Part shown: piece by piece, positions 29,490 through 37,375 of the stretch
Numbering within the stretch: position 1 is the first letter of the stretch
How the letters are laid out: each line of letters begins with the position of its first letter
From: Betaproteobacteria bacterium Ga0074130
GTDB taxonomy: Bacteria; Pseudomonadota; Gammaproteobacteria; Burkholderiales; Rhodocyclaceae
DNA: 64,000 nucleotides
Reading direction: 5' to 3'
Assembly (NCBI GenBank): GCA_001464495.1
Contig: LNDZ01000033.1
Span: 186,001 to 250,000, forward strand
Program-made: the position numbers and the translations under genes
The notes under the pieces: model-generated
The model's database searches: none
What the model was told of the DNA's origin: nothing
Seen by the model: only the letters and a program-made list of their open reading frames with translations

Positions 29490-30409
29490 ACTTTCAGCAA
29501 CTCCGCATCGTGCGTGAGGCTGTCCGACAAAACTTCAATCTGACGGAAGTGGCCAATGCCTTGTTTACTTCCCAGCCGGGCGTGAGCAAGCACATCAAGG
29601 ATCTTGAAGAAGAGATTGGTGTCGAGCTGTTCGTCCGCCGTGGCAAGCGTTTGCTGGGCCTCACGCCACCCGGCAAGGAGCTCATGCCGGTGGTGGAGCG
29701 CATCCTGCGCGATACGCAGAACCTGAAAAATATCGCCGATCAATTTGCCAGTCGTGAACACGGCAATTTGACTATTGCGACCACGCATACTCAAGCACGC
29801 TATGCATTGCCGGAGGTGATTAAGCAATTCAAGGAACGCTATCCGCAAGTGCATCTCACTCTGCACCAAGGCGGGCCAACTGAAATTGCTGAAATGCTGG
29901 TGGAAGGCACCGCCGACATCGGGATTGCTACTGAAGGCCTGAATGTCTCGCCTGTGCTCGCTTCCTTTCCATCTTATTCTTGGCACCACGGCGTCATCGT
30001 GCCGCACGATCATCCGCTGACACAGCTCAAGGAGCTGACACTAGCAGCGATTGCAGAATATCCGCTGATTACCTACAACGAAGGCTATACCGGTCGTTCG
30101 CAAGTGGACCGTGCATTTGTAGGCGCTGACTTACACCCAGATGTGGTGCTCTCTGCCATCGATGCAGATGTGATCAAGACCTATGTCGAAGTCGGTCTCG
30201 GTATCGGCGTCATCGCCTCAATGGCCTTCAATCCAGCAAAAGACACCGGCCTCAAGCTGCTCAATGCGGACCACCTGTTTGAGCAGAACACCACGTATCT
30301 CGCGGTGCACCGTGGCACCTTCCTGCGTGAGTACGCGCATCAGTTTGCCTTGATGCTGGCACCGGAGATTGATGAAGCCGCGCTCAGGGCTGCTGCAGAG
30401 AGTGTGTGA
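29486..30409 (+). CDS. cysB: LysR-type sulfur regulator CysB
   Basis: CysB activates sulfur assimilation genes when N-acetylserine is present. The 307-residue LysR-type protein starts [18 protein letters not shown], the CysB/Cbl hallmark, with a helix-turn-helix ([13 protein letters not shown]) and a C-terminal effector domain with [15 protein letters not shown] and [16 protein letters not shown]. It overlaps cysA by 4 bases. Being cotranscribed with its targets, it could autoregulate through the sbp2 promoter. Cbl is an alternative name, but the location favours CysB. Confidence 0.93.
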   Translation: MNFQQLRIVREAVRQNFNLTEVANALFTSQPGVSKHIKDLEEEIGVELFVRRGKRLLGLTPPGKELMPVVERILRDTQNLKNIADQFASREHGNLTIATTHTQARYALPEVIKQFKERYPQVHLTLHQGGPTEIAEMLVEGTADIGIATEGLNVSPVLASFPSYSWHHGVIVPHDHPLTQLKELTLAAIAEYPLITYNEGYTGRSQVDRAFVGADLHPDVVLSAIDADVIKTYVEVGLGIGVIASMAFNPAKDTGLKLLNADHLFEQNTTYLAVHRGTFLREYAHQFALMLAPEIDEAALRAAAESV

Positions 30410-30432
30410 ACATTAGCTTAGCCCTAGTAAAT

Positions 30433-30460
30433 AAGCCCGGCGATGCTGGGCTTGTTTTTT
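30433..30460 (+). terminator. Terminator after cysB
   Basis: AAGCCC and GGGCTT form the stem, extended by AGC-type pairing around a small loop, and a run of six T follows. It closes the sulfate locus. Confidence 0.85.
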
Positions 30461-30562
30461 GGCGACTAAAAGAACATGGCGTGATCGCTCGGCAAAAGTA
30501 GGGCGCTTGCGTTAGCATTCATAAGCTATTGCTTCCCCCCGACTGCTCTGCCGATAGTCTCA

Positions 30563-30943
30563 ATGCGACCTTATTCCTTTTGGGCATGTATCGCCCTGCT
30601 GTATCTTCCGTTATCCGTTTTCGCAGATACACAAGCTACGGCTTCCCTGCCGATGATTGAGCGTTGCGGTTGGTTCGACAATCCCTCCCCGCGCAATGCC
30701 TGGTTAATCACCACTGAAGGTGAATGGACAATCGGTATTCAAGGCAGTCATGAAGCCACAGGACGGTGGCCAACCTTTCCCGCAAAGCGTTGGGTAAAAA
30801 CCAATGGCAGTTATGGGCACGGATGCGCCTGCCTCAAGTTTAATAGGGATGCTGAGAGCAGGCAGGTGGCGCATATCCTTGCGTCGCGTGCGGTACCCTT
30901 GCAACAATGTCGGAAGGAAAAGGGGCTCAAGGAGCCGTTGTGA
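30563..30943 (+). CDS. Exported DUF4087 protein
   Basis: This 126-residue protein has a signal peptide (1-21, SVFA cleavage) and a mature part matching DUF4087: ERCGWFDNPSPRNAWLI, EGEWTIGIQGSHEA and YGHGCACLKF, with paired cysteines. Its function is unknown. It is a single gene between the cysB terminator and the guanidine riboswitch. Confidence 0.8.
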   Translation: MRPYSFWACIALLYLPLSVFADTQATASLPMIERCGWFDNPSPRNAWLITTEGEWTIGIQGSHEATGRWPTFPAKRWVKTNGSYGHGCACLKFNRDAESRQVAHILASRAVPLQQCRKEKGLKEPL

Positions 30944-31038
30944 AATCGGGGATGGATTCGTTATAGCCAGAGGCTGTCGCAAGTCGTCGCTTTGGCTAGA
31001 TGCAGCTCTCAAACCACAGTAGAATCACTCCACACTAC

Positions 31039-31090
31039 AACGCCGGGACGACCCGGCGTTTGCCTAAGCATCGGGGACGGCCCTGCGGAG
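31039..31090 (+). ncRNA. Guanidine-II (mini-ykkC) riboswitch
   Basis: Two small hairpins with the diagnostic ACGR loops stand in tandem. Hairpin 1 is AACGCCGGG-ACGA-CCCGGCGTT (31039-31060, perfect 9-bp stem). Hairpin 2 is CGGGG-ACGG-CCCTG (31072-31085). The second hairpin abuts the GGAG ribosome-binding site (31087-31090) of the SMR gene, so guanidine binding can control translation. A -10-like TAGAAT at 31020-31025 would start the transcript just before hairpin 1. Mini-ykkC RNAs precede guanidinium exporters in many proteobacteria. Confidence 0.9.
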
Positions 31091-31097
31091 AAAACTC

Positions 31098-31415
31098 ATG
31101 CAGTGGTTCATTCTTATCCTCGCTGGTCTGCTCGAAATTGGTTGGGCAGTTGGCCTTAAATACACCGATGGCTTTACTCGCTTGTGGCCAAGCGTCTTCA
31201 CCATTCTTGCCATCTGCCTGAGCCTCGGCCTGCTCGGTATAGCGGTGAAAGACCTCCCCGTGGGCACTGCCTATGCTGTGTGGATGGGCATCGGTACCGT
31301 AGGAACCGTCATCTTCGGGATTGTGTTCTTCGGTGAGTCAGCCAGCCTGCTGCGACTCGCCAGTGTTGGCTTGATCTTGCTCGGTGTGATTGGACTTAAG
31401 CTGGCGACACAATAG
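31098..31415 (+). CDS. gdx: Guanidinium exporter Gdx (SugE-type SMR protein)
   Basis: This 105-residue small multidrug resistance protein has four membrane helices and exports guanidinium in exchange for protons. The coupling residue Glu13 is in place ([12 protein letters not shown]), and the SugE/Gdx pattern [12 protein letters not shown] separates it from EmrE-type drug pumps. [17 protein letters not shown] is typical of the group. The guanidine-II riboswitch directly upstream supports the substrate. A terminator follows. Confidence 0.95.
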   Translation: MQWFILILAGLLEIGWAVGLKYTDGFTRLWPSVFTILAICLSLGLLGIAVKDLPVGTAYAVWMGIGTVGTVIFGIVFFGESASLLRLASVGLILLGVIGLKLATQ

Positions 31416-31447
31416 ACGAAGGTTTTAGCGGTCTTGCCGCCCTGTGA

Positions 31448-31479
31448 CCGCATGCATCATTAGCTTCATGCGGCTTTTC
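31448..31479 (+). terminator. Terminator after gdx
   Basis: CCGCATG and CATGCGG form a 7-bp stem with a 12-base loop, followed by CTTTTC. Confidence 0.6.
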
Positions 31480-31555
31480 GGCCAGCGCCAGCAAATGGGC
31501 GATAATTGAGGCTTCGCAGGGCACGCTTGGCCCCTGACCGCAACAGTGGACACTC

Positions 31556-32380
31556 ATGAGCTTCATCGAAAAACTTAAGGCTGCCTGGAAGCAGAACAAT
31601 TCCCTCGTCTGCGTGGGGCTGGACCCGGATCTCGCGCGCTTTCCTGCGCCGCTTGAAAAAAAGTCATCGTCGATCTTCGCCTTCAACAAGGCCATCATCG
31701 ACGCGACCCATGATTTGGTCTGTGCTTACAAGCCGCAGATTGCCTACTTTGCTTCCGAAGGCGCAGAGGATCAGCTGCAACAGACGCTGGACTATCTCAA
31801 GGCCAACTACCCGCACATCCCGGTGATCCTTGATTCCAAGCGCGGCGATATCGGTAGCACTGCCGAACGTTATGCGGCCGAAGCCTTTGTGCGCTACGGC
31901 GCCGATGCCGTCACGATCAATCCCTACATGGGCCACGATTCAGCAGAGCCTTTTCTGCGCTATGCCGACAAGGGCGTGATCCTGCTCTGTCGCACCTCAA
32001 ACAGCGGTGCTGGTGATCTGCAAGACATGGTGGTGGAGGGCGCGCCCCTGTTTGAGCATGTTGCGCGCATGATCGTGGGCAAGTGGAATACCAATCACAA
32101 CTGCATGCTTGTGGTGGGTGCGACGTGGCCCGAACAGATGCGCCGTATTCGCAATATTGTCGGCGACATGCCACTGCTCGTGCCTGGTGTTGGCGCTCAG
32201 GGTGGCGATGTGGAAGCCCTGCTTAAGGCAGGCCAGACTGCCGATGGCACTGGGCTGGTGATCAGTTCATCTCGTGCAATTCTCTATGCCAGCAACGGTG
32301 CCGATTTTGCTGACGCCGCCCGTGCCGAGACGCTCAAGCTGCGCGAGCAGATCAACAGCTTCCGTGCAGCATACTTATAA
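31556..32380 (+). CDS. pyrF: Orotidine 5'-phosphate decarboxylase (long type)
   Basis: PyrF converts OMP to UMP, the last step of pyrimidine synthesis. At 274 residues it is the longer PyrF class. The catalytic segment [17 protein letters not shown] contains Lys95, and the N terminus has [13 protein letters not shown]. It is a lone gene about 11 kb from pyrB-pyrC', so the pathway is dispersed. Confidence 0.97.
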   Translation: MSFIEKLKAAWKQNNSLVCVGLDPDLARFPAPLEKKSSSIFAFNKAIIDATHDLVCAYKPQIAYFASEGAEDQLQQTLDYLKANYPHIPVILDSKRGDIGSTAERYAAEAFVRYGADAVTINPYMGHDSAEPFLRYADKGVILLCRTSNSGAGDLQDMVVEGAPLFEHVARMIVGKWNTNHNCMLVVGATWPEQMRRIRNIVGDMPLLVPGVGAQGGDVEALLKAGQTADGTGLVISSSRAILYASNGADFADAARAETLKLREQINSFRAAYL

Positions 32381-32402
32381 GAATGCGTTTGCAGCATTGA
32401 CA

Positions 32403-32437
32403 TGAACTAGGGGCAGCTGTGGCTGCCCCTAGTTCAT
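32403..32437. terminator. Bidirectional terminator hairpin after pyrF
   Basis: TGAACTAGGGGCAGC and GCTGCCCCTAGTTCA form a perfect 15-bp stem with a short loop between the convergent pyrF and hydrolase genes. T-tracts are weak, but the stem is very strong. Confidence 0.75.
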
Positions 32438-32460
32438 TGTGGAACGACTACGAATACTGA

Positions 32461-33435
32461 TTACTGACGCACAAAGTCGAGCAGATCTTGGTTGAGGCGA
32501 TCCTTGTGCGTATCAGTGATGCCGTGTGGACCGTTGGCATACTCAATCAAGCGCGCACCCTTGACTAGCTTGGCTGTAGCACGACCGGTCGTTTCAATCG
32601 GCACGATCTGGTCGTCAGCACCGTGGATGACGAGCGTCGGGATGTTGAACTTCTTCAGGTCCTCACGGAAGTCTGAGTAGAAGAAGGCCGCGATGCTGTC
32701 ATACGTGCCCTTGCTGCTGGCCTGCATGCCTTGGTTATAGAAGCTGTCGATCTGACCTGTAGACACCTTGGCGCCCTGACGGTTGAACCCGAAGAAGGGG
32801 CCACTGGCGATGTCCTTGTACAGCTGCGCACGGTTGTCGAGTGAGGCCTTACGCAGGGTATCGAATACGGCAGTCGGTACGCCTTGTGGGTTCGTCTCGG
32901 TCTGCCCCATGATCGGGGTAATAGCACCGACCAGCACAGCCTTGGCAACGCGGGCAGTGCCATGACGGCCAATGTAGCGGGCCACTTCGCCGCCACCGGT
33001 GGAGAAGCCCACGAGGGTGGCGTTCTTCACGTTCAGCGCGGTCAGCACAGCATCAAGATCGTCGGCGTACTGGTCCATCGTGTTGTTGGCCCAGACTTGT
33101 CCGGAGCGGCCGTGACCACGGCGGTCGTGAGCGATGACACGGTAGCCGCGTTCGGCGAGGAACTGCATTTGCGATTCCCAGCTGTCCGAGCTTAGCGGCC
33201 AGCCATGGCTGAAGACAACAACTTGGCCGTTCTTAGGGCCCCAGTCTTTTACATAGAGTGGCGTTCCGTCGTTGGCGGCCACAAATTGGCTGGCCACCGC
33301 ACGTTGAGCCGCTTGAGCGGCAGCGTTGGCTTTGGCGGTTTGTGTCGTGTCGGCTGCTTGGGCTTGGGTGGCAAGGCTACCCATGCTACCAATAGCGATA
33401 GTCGTTGCGAGAGCGATACGGTTCAGTGCTTTCAT
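32461..33435 (-). CDS. Exported alpha/beta hydrolase of the haloperoxidase-like family
   Basis: This 324-residue protein has a signal peptide (1-27, ATQAQA) and an alanine-rich linker before an alpha/beta hydrolase domain (about 50-324). The nucleophile is Ser145 ([10 protein letters not shown]), with a likely acid in [11 protein letters not shown] and a His in [16 protein letters not shown] and the overall layout match cofactor-free haloperoxidases and arylesterases, most of which are cytoplasmic, so the export signal is notable. The substrate is unknown. Its upstream region holds repeated GTGACA half-sites. Confidence 0.88.
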   Translation of the reverse strand: MKALNRIALATTIAIGSMGSLATQAQAADTTQTAKANAAAQAAQRAVASQFVAANDGTPLYVKDWGPKNGQVVVFSHGWPLSSDSWESQMQFLAERGYRVIAHDRRGHGRSGQVWANNTMDQYADDLDAVLTALNVKNATLVGFSTGGGEVARYIGRHGTARVAKAVLVGAITPIMGQTETNPQGVPTAVFDTLRKASLDNRAQLYKDIASGPFFGFNRQGAKVSTGQIDSFYNQGMQASSKGTYDSIAAFFYSDFREDLKKFNIPTLVIHGADDQIVPIETTGRATAKLVKGARLIEYANGPHGITDTHKDRLNQDLLDFVRQ

Positions 33436-33746
33436 GATGATCTCCTGTCTGTGTGATGCGTTGGGTTAGCAATTCGTCTTGCGACAGGACGAACTTTACT
33501 GTCACGCATTGACTGGATAAATCACATGAAATGTTTTTGACTGTCACATTATTAGTGACAATTGAGGTGGGCAAAAATCCCATCTGTCATCTACGGAAAG
33601 GTCGCTCACGCAAGTCGGCGAGGCCGAATTAGCCTGCGACTGATGACCTAGGGAGGGCGGTCTGCACCTTGAATCTAGCCAGACAAGGGGGCAGCGCTAC
33701 TGCCAGAGAGGGCGGGGTGCCGATGGTCCAACCGACTTTGACGGAC
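33436..33746. other. Intergenic region between the hydrolase and arsH
   Basis: No gene is supported in these 311 bases. The left part holds the hydrolase gene's promoter region and the GTGACA repeats. The right part, downstream of arsH, shows no clear terminator or other signal to me. Confidence 0.5.
33542..33560. promoter_or_regulatory. Candidate operator upstream of the hydrolase gene
   Basis: TGTCAC-ATTATTA-GTGACA is a perfect 6-bp inverted repeat with a 7-base spacer. A further copy of the half-site (CTGTCAC) occurs about 40 bases closer to the gene. Such spacing suits a dimeric repressor or a LysR-type activator. No regulator gene is adjacent, so the binding protein is unknown. Confidence 0.4.
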
Positions 33747-34463
33747 TCAAATACTGCGCTGATTCACCCGCTTCGAGAGTTCTTCAGCGCTTTCCTTCCG
33801 CTCGCTATAGCGATCAACCAGATACGGGCCAATGTCGCGCGTGAGCAAAGTGAATTTCACGAGCTCTTCCATCACATCGACAACGCGATCGTAATAAGCG
33901 GAGGGCTTCATGCGGTCGTGTTCGTCGAACTCCGCGAATGCTTTAGCGACTGAGGACTGGTTGGGGATGGTGAGCATGCGCATCCAGCGACCGAGCACAC
34001 GCATCTGATTAACAGCGTTGAAGGATTGCGACCCTCCGCTCACTTCCATCACGGCCAGCGTCTTGCCCTGTGTTGGGCGCACTGCGCCGCTGGTGAGTGG
34101 AATCCAGTCGATCTGGCTTTTCATAATGCCGGTCATCGCGCCGTGGCGCTCAGGGGATGTCCACACCATGCCTTCAGACCACAGGACTAGCTCACGCAGC
34201 TCTTGCACCTTGGGGTGCGTTTCTGGTGCATCGTCGGGCAGTGGCAAGCCATTGGCGTGGAAAATGCGCGTCTCGGCACCCATGGCTTGCAACAAACGTT
34301 CAGCCTCCAGTGTGAGCAGGCGGCTGAACGAACGCTGCCGCAGCGAGCCATAGAGCAGCAGGATGCGTGGCGCATGTGTGGAGGGTGTTACCGGGCGCAA
34401 CTGCTCCGCATCGGGCACGGCAAACAGGTGCGCGTCTAGGTTGGGCAGGTTGTGAGCAGTCAT
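33747..34463 (-). CDS. arsH: Organoarsenical oxidase / NADPH flavoprotein ArsH
   Basis: ArsH is an FMN-dependent NADPH oxidoreductase; characterised members oxidise trivalent methyl- and aryl-arsenicals to less toxic pentavalent forms. The 238-residue protein has the flavodoxin-like core with [37 protein letters not shown] and [17 protein letters not shown]. It is the last gene of the arsenic operon and overlaps the aquaporin gene by 4 bases. Confidence 0.95.
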   Translation of the reverse strand: MTAHNLPNLDAHLFAVPDAEQLRPVTPSTHAPRILLLYGSLRQRSFSRLLTLEAERLLQAMGAETRIFHANGLPLPDDAPETHPKVQELRELVLWSEGMVWTSPERHGAMTGIMKSQIDWIPLTSGAVRPTQGKTLAVMEVSGGSQSFNAVNQMRVLGRWMRMLTIPNQSSVAKAFAEFDEHDRMKPSAYYDRVVDVMEELVKFTLLTRDIGPYLVDRYSERKESAEELSKRVNQRSI

Positions 34464-35110
34464 GCAGTCGGGGAAGATTTGCGCGTGAGGAGGAAGACCA
34501 ATGCTAGAGCAATTAACTGTGCAGCAATAAAGCCGGCCACATCTGCCGGATGGATGCCAGCAAAGCTGTTACTCAGCGCGCGCGCAATGGTGACTGCGGG
34601 GTTGGCAAAAAACGTGGAGCTGGTGAACCAGTAGCCGGCGGTCACAAGCAAGGCGATGACGAGCGCCATCTTTTCGCGCGCATGGCGCAAGCCAAGGTGA
34701 ATGGCGCCCAGCAGCAATGCGGTGGCAATGATTTCAGAGACCCATTGCGCAACGCCTGTCCTGACCTTGGCAGAGGTTTGCAGTACCGGCATTGCATAGA
34801 TGAAGTGCGTCAGCCACACACCGCAGATGCCGCCACTGATCTGTGCACCGATATAGCTGACGCAGGTGCGTGTATCCATTTCGCCGCGCAGACGGAAGAA
34901 CAGGCTAACCGCTGGATTGAAGTGCGCGCCAGAAATTGGCCCTAGCAGCGTGATCAGCACATACAGGCCAGCACCCGTGGCAATACTGTTGGCCAGCAGG
35001 GCCACAGCGATATTGCCGACAGAGAGTGTTTCGCCATAGATGCCGGAACCGACCACCACCATTAGCAGCAGTGCGGCTCCGGCAAATTCGGCAAGGAGCT
35101 TGTGCTTCAT
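34460..35110 (-). CDS. aqpS: Arsenic-operon aquaporin (MIP channel, AqpS-like)
   Basis: This 216-residue MIP-family channel has six membrane helices and the two half-helix NPA motifs, HFNPAVS (Asn65) and FANPAVT (about residue 173). In arsenic operons lacking a pump, such as that of Sinorhizobium meliloti, AqpS lets arsenite made by ArsC leave the cell down its gradient. The gene overlaps arsC and arsH by 4 bases each, so the three are tightly coupled. Whether it carries arsenite, methylarsenite or both is not visible. Confidence 0.88.
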   Translation of the reverse strand: MKHKLLAEFAGAALLLMVVVGSGIYGETLSVGNIAVALLANSIATGAGLYVLITLLGPISGAHFNPAVSLFFRLRGEMDTRTCVSYIGAQISGGICGVWLTHFIYAMPVLQTSAKVRTGVAQWVSEIIATALLLGAIHLGLRHAREKMALVIALLVTAGYWFTSSTFFANPAVTIARALSNSFAGIHPADVAGFIAAQLIALALVFLLTRKSSPTA

Positions 35111-35616
35111 AGGCCTTGTTCGCGCAACTCGCCGATCTGCTTAAGTTCGTGTTTGATGGCCTGGGCTTCCAGCTTGGTATCCGGCAGGTTGATGAGAAGA
35201 GAGATACGACGATTCATCAGGGTAAAGGCATGCGCGAATGCGGCCAGCTTTTGTTCATCAGTACCCTCGACGGCGGCAGGATCTTCAATACCCCAGTGAC
35301 CGCTAGTGGGCTTGCCTGGCCATACAGGGCAGACTTCACCGGCGGCGTTATCGCAAACGGTGATGATGAAATCAAAGTGCGGCGCATCTGGCGCAGCGAA
35401 TTCATCCCAGCTCTTGCTACGCAGGCCTTCAGTAGGCAAGCCTTGCTGCTGGAGATACTTAATTGCATAAGGATTGACTTGGCCATTCGGGTGGCTACCC
35501 GCGCTATAGGCTTTGAAGCGGCCTTTGCCCGTATGGTTAAGAATAGTTTCTGCCAGCACGCTACGCGCCGAATTGCCTGTGCATAGGAACAGTACGTTGT
35601 AGGTCTTGTCGCTCAT
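35107..35616 (-). CDS. arsC: Arsenate reductase, low-molecular-weight phosphatase type
   Basis: This enzyme reduces arsenate to arsenite. The 169-residue protein has the phosphatase loop FLCTGNSARS with Cys12, and two further cysteines in ITVCDNAAGEVCPVWPG that can relay the disulfide. GHWGIEDPA supplies the aspartate near the C-terminal half. It is thioredoxin- or glutaredoxin-linked, unrelated to the small reductase gene at 56.3 kb. It overlaps the aquaporin gene by 4 bases. Confidence 0.95.
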   Translation of the reverse strand: MSDKTYNVLFLCTGNSARSVLAETILNHTGKGRFKAYSAGSHPNGQVNPYAIKYLQQQGLPTEGLRSKSWDEFAAPDAPHFDFIITVCDNAAGEVCPVWPGKPTSGHWGIEDPAAVEGTDEQKLAAFAHAFTLMNRRISLLINLPDTKLEAQAIKHELKQIGELREQGL

Positions 35617-35648
35617 TGGAGTCTCCCGGTTGATGGTGTGGGTGGGGA

Positions 35649-36164
35649 TTAGCAGCAGGAGGAGCCCTGACTGCTGTTATTCGGGCCGCAGCTTGTTGCG
35701 GCTTTGGGTTTGATAGAAATCGTTACCGGCACTGCTACAGGTGTTGCAGGCGCGCAGCAGGCGCTGCCTTCCGCTACTACGTCTCCCGCCTCGTTGAAGG
35801 TTGGGATGCTGTCGAGGGTGTGGTAGCTCTCCCAGGCCACGCCTTGTGGGTCGATGCTCCAGTGTTTGTCAGAGCGTGCGTAGCAGCAGGCGGTGCCTTC
35901 TTGGCTTTCGATGGGTAGGTCGGCAGCGGCGAGGCGCGCCTGCATTTCCGCCAACTCCTCAGCGCTATCGACCTGGAAGCCCAAGTGGTCCAGACCTGTT
36001 TCCGTGGCGCGTGTGGAAATGGCGAAGTTGATGCGTGGGTCCTCGAGCATCCACTTGGCGTAGTCGTCTTTGATGACGGTGGGCTCGGCGGCAAAGAGTG
36101 CGGAATAGAAGCGGATGTTGTGCGTGAGATCCGCAACGCGCAGGTGGATGTGCATACGCTTCAT
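35649..36164 (-). CDS. arsI: ArsI/CadI-type glyoxalase-fold protein (C-As lyase family)
   Basis: This 171-residue VOC-fold protein resembles ArsI, which cleaves the carbon-arsenic bond of trivalent methyl- and aryl-arsenicals. The expected metal ligands are present (His5 or His7, His60 in GLDHLG, Glu112 in WESYHT), as is the vicinal arsenic-binding pair Cys93-Cys94 in TACCYARSDKHW. An extra C-terminal tail of about 45 residues carries Cys pairs (SACCAP, SSCC). The ATG at 36164 overlaps the arsR stop. It has also been annotated CadI in other species. Confidence 0.85.
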   Translation of the reverse strand: MKRMHIHLRVADLTHNIRFYSALFAAEPTVIKDDYAKWMLEDPRINFAISTRATETGLDHLGFQVDSAEELAEMQARLAAADLPIESQEGTACCYARSDKHWSIDPQGVAWESYHTLDSIPTFNEAGDVVAEGSACCAPATPVAVPVTISIKPKAATSCGPNNSSQGSSCC

Positions 36165-36502
36165 GCTGGGGCTCCTTGGGGGCAGCAGCCTTCTGTGGGT
36201 AGGGTGGGCGCGCAGGACTCGCCCTTGCAACAGTTGGCAGTGAGGAAACTAAGCAACTCATTCATGCGCGCGTAATCGGCGCTGTAGTAGATAAAGCGGC
36301 CATCGGGGCGGGTTGCAACGAGCCCCACCCGTGACAGATGTGAGAGATGAAAAGACAGTGTGGCCGGCGCGAGCGCGAGGCGTGCGCCAATCACACCGGC
36401 ATTCATGCCCTCGGCCCCGGCTTGTACCAACATGCGGTAGATGGCGAGGCGCGTATCGTGACCAAGCGCAGCAAGGCAGTCCGAGGCAGCAGTGAGTTCC
36501 AT
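36161..36502 (-). CDS. arsR: ArsR-family arsenic-responsive repressor
   Basis: This 113-residue winged-helix repressor is the first gene of the arsenic operon. The recognition helix is APATLSFHLSHLSRVGLV. The classic ELCVCDL metal motif is absent; instead cysteines cluster at the C terminus (Cys91, Cys92, Cys97, Cys106, Cys107). This recalls the Acidithiobacillus-type ArsR, which senses arsenite with C-terminal cysteines. An inverted repeat just upstream is the likely operator. Confidence 0.93.
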   Translation of the reverse strand: MELTAASDCLAALGHDTRLAIYRMLVQAGAEGMNAGVIGARLALAPATLSFHLSHLSRVGLVATRPDGRFIYYSADYARMNELLSFLTANCCKGESCAPTLPTEGCCPQGAPA

Positions 36503-36514
36503 GAGCAGCTTCCT

Positions 36515-36544
36515 TATTTCGACGTTTCTAGAATAATCGAAATA
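36515..36544 (-). promoter_or_regulatory. Likely ArsR operator at the ars promoter
   Basis: TATTTCGA and TCGAAATA form a perfect 8-bp inverted repeat with a 14-base spacer, 13 bases before the arsR start. Position and symmetry fit autorepression by ArsR. Confidence 0.7.
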
Positions 36545-36641
36545 TATGACGGTTTTAAGACAAACAGGAAAATTCTTAGATGGATAGGTGGGGCTGCCTT
36601 AGTGAGGCCGCAGTGGGAAGTGCTGCCCCGTCAGCGTCGGC

Positions 36642-37229
36642 TTAAAAGTGGCAGATGCCGGTTTCGGTGACGCGGCAATTCACGGGAATGTCATGCGGCT
36701 GGGGATACACACTGGCCACCACACCCAGACCAAAGCCCACCCCAATGACAAAAGGTCGCGGATCTAACACGGCGAGGGTGCGGTCGAAATAACCGGCACC
36801 ATAACCAAGGCGATACCCTCGGGCATCAATCACATTGAAGGGCAACAGAAGAATATCTGGGACCACGAAGGCGCCCTGCTGTGGCGTGGCGATGCCGTGC
36901 TTATCGGCCTGCATGGGCGTATCGGGTGTCCATTGGCGAAACACCATGGGACCGATGGTTTCGCCCACCACGGGCAAACAAGCCTGCCAGCCAAGACCCA
37001 GCAGGCGCGTTACCAGCGGGCGTGCATCAAACTCGCCGCGAAAAGGCCAGCAGAAACCCAGCATTGCCGGGGCATGTTGCAGCAGTTCAGCATCGAGATG
37101 GGATTCGATGTGCGCTGAGAGCAGGGCATGCGTCTCTGCAGGCATGGCTTCACGAGACGCAATGCCCCGGCGCCGCAACAGACTGCGCTGCGCGACAGGG
37201 TCAATCAGGTTGTCCGTGCTGTGCACCAT
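36642..37229 (-). CDS. ygfA: 5-formyltetrahydrofolate cyclo-ligase
   Basis: This enzyme converts 5-formyl-THF to 5,10-methenyl-THF using ATP. The 195-residue protein has an N-terminal basic segment (RSLLRRRGIASRE), GFCWPFRGEFDARPL and the signature LGYGAGYFDRTLA. The ATG at 37229 is preferred to a TTG 10 codons upstream. 6S RNA often lies before this gene in proteobacteria; the 146 bases here leave no room for it. Confidence 0.92.
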   Translation of the reverse strand: MVHSTDNLIDPVAQRSLLRRRGIASREAMPAETHALLSAHIESHLDAELLQHAPAMLGFCWPFRGEFDARPLVTRLLGLGWQACLPVVGETIGPMVFRQWTPDTPMQADKHGIATPQQGAFVVPDILLLPFNVIDARGYRLGYGAGYFDRTLAVLDPRPFVIGVGFGLGVVASVYPQPHDIPVNCRVTETGICHF

Positions 37230-37375
37230 GGCGGCGGCCGTAAATGAGTGAATGCGCAAGACTATACGTCATGATTGGCTGAACCTAGGGACATCAACAT
37301 GCATGAGTCGATAAGCCAAAATTTGTCCACCTAATTGCCCCAAGATCGGCTCTGGCTCTGTGCTAACCTGAGTCC

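Noticed and set aside
37230..37375. 6S RNA next to ygfA
   Set aside because: The gap to the divergent slt gene is only 146 bases, shorter than a 6S RNA, and no long bulged hairpin is visible.
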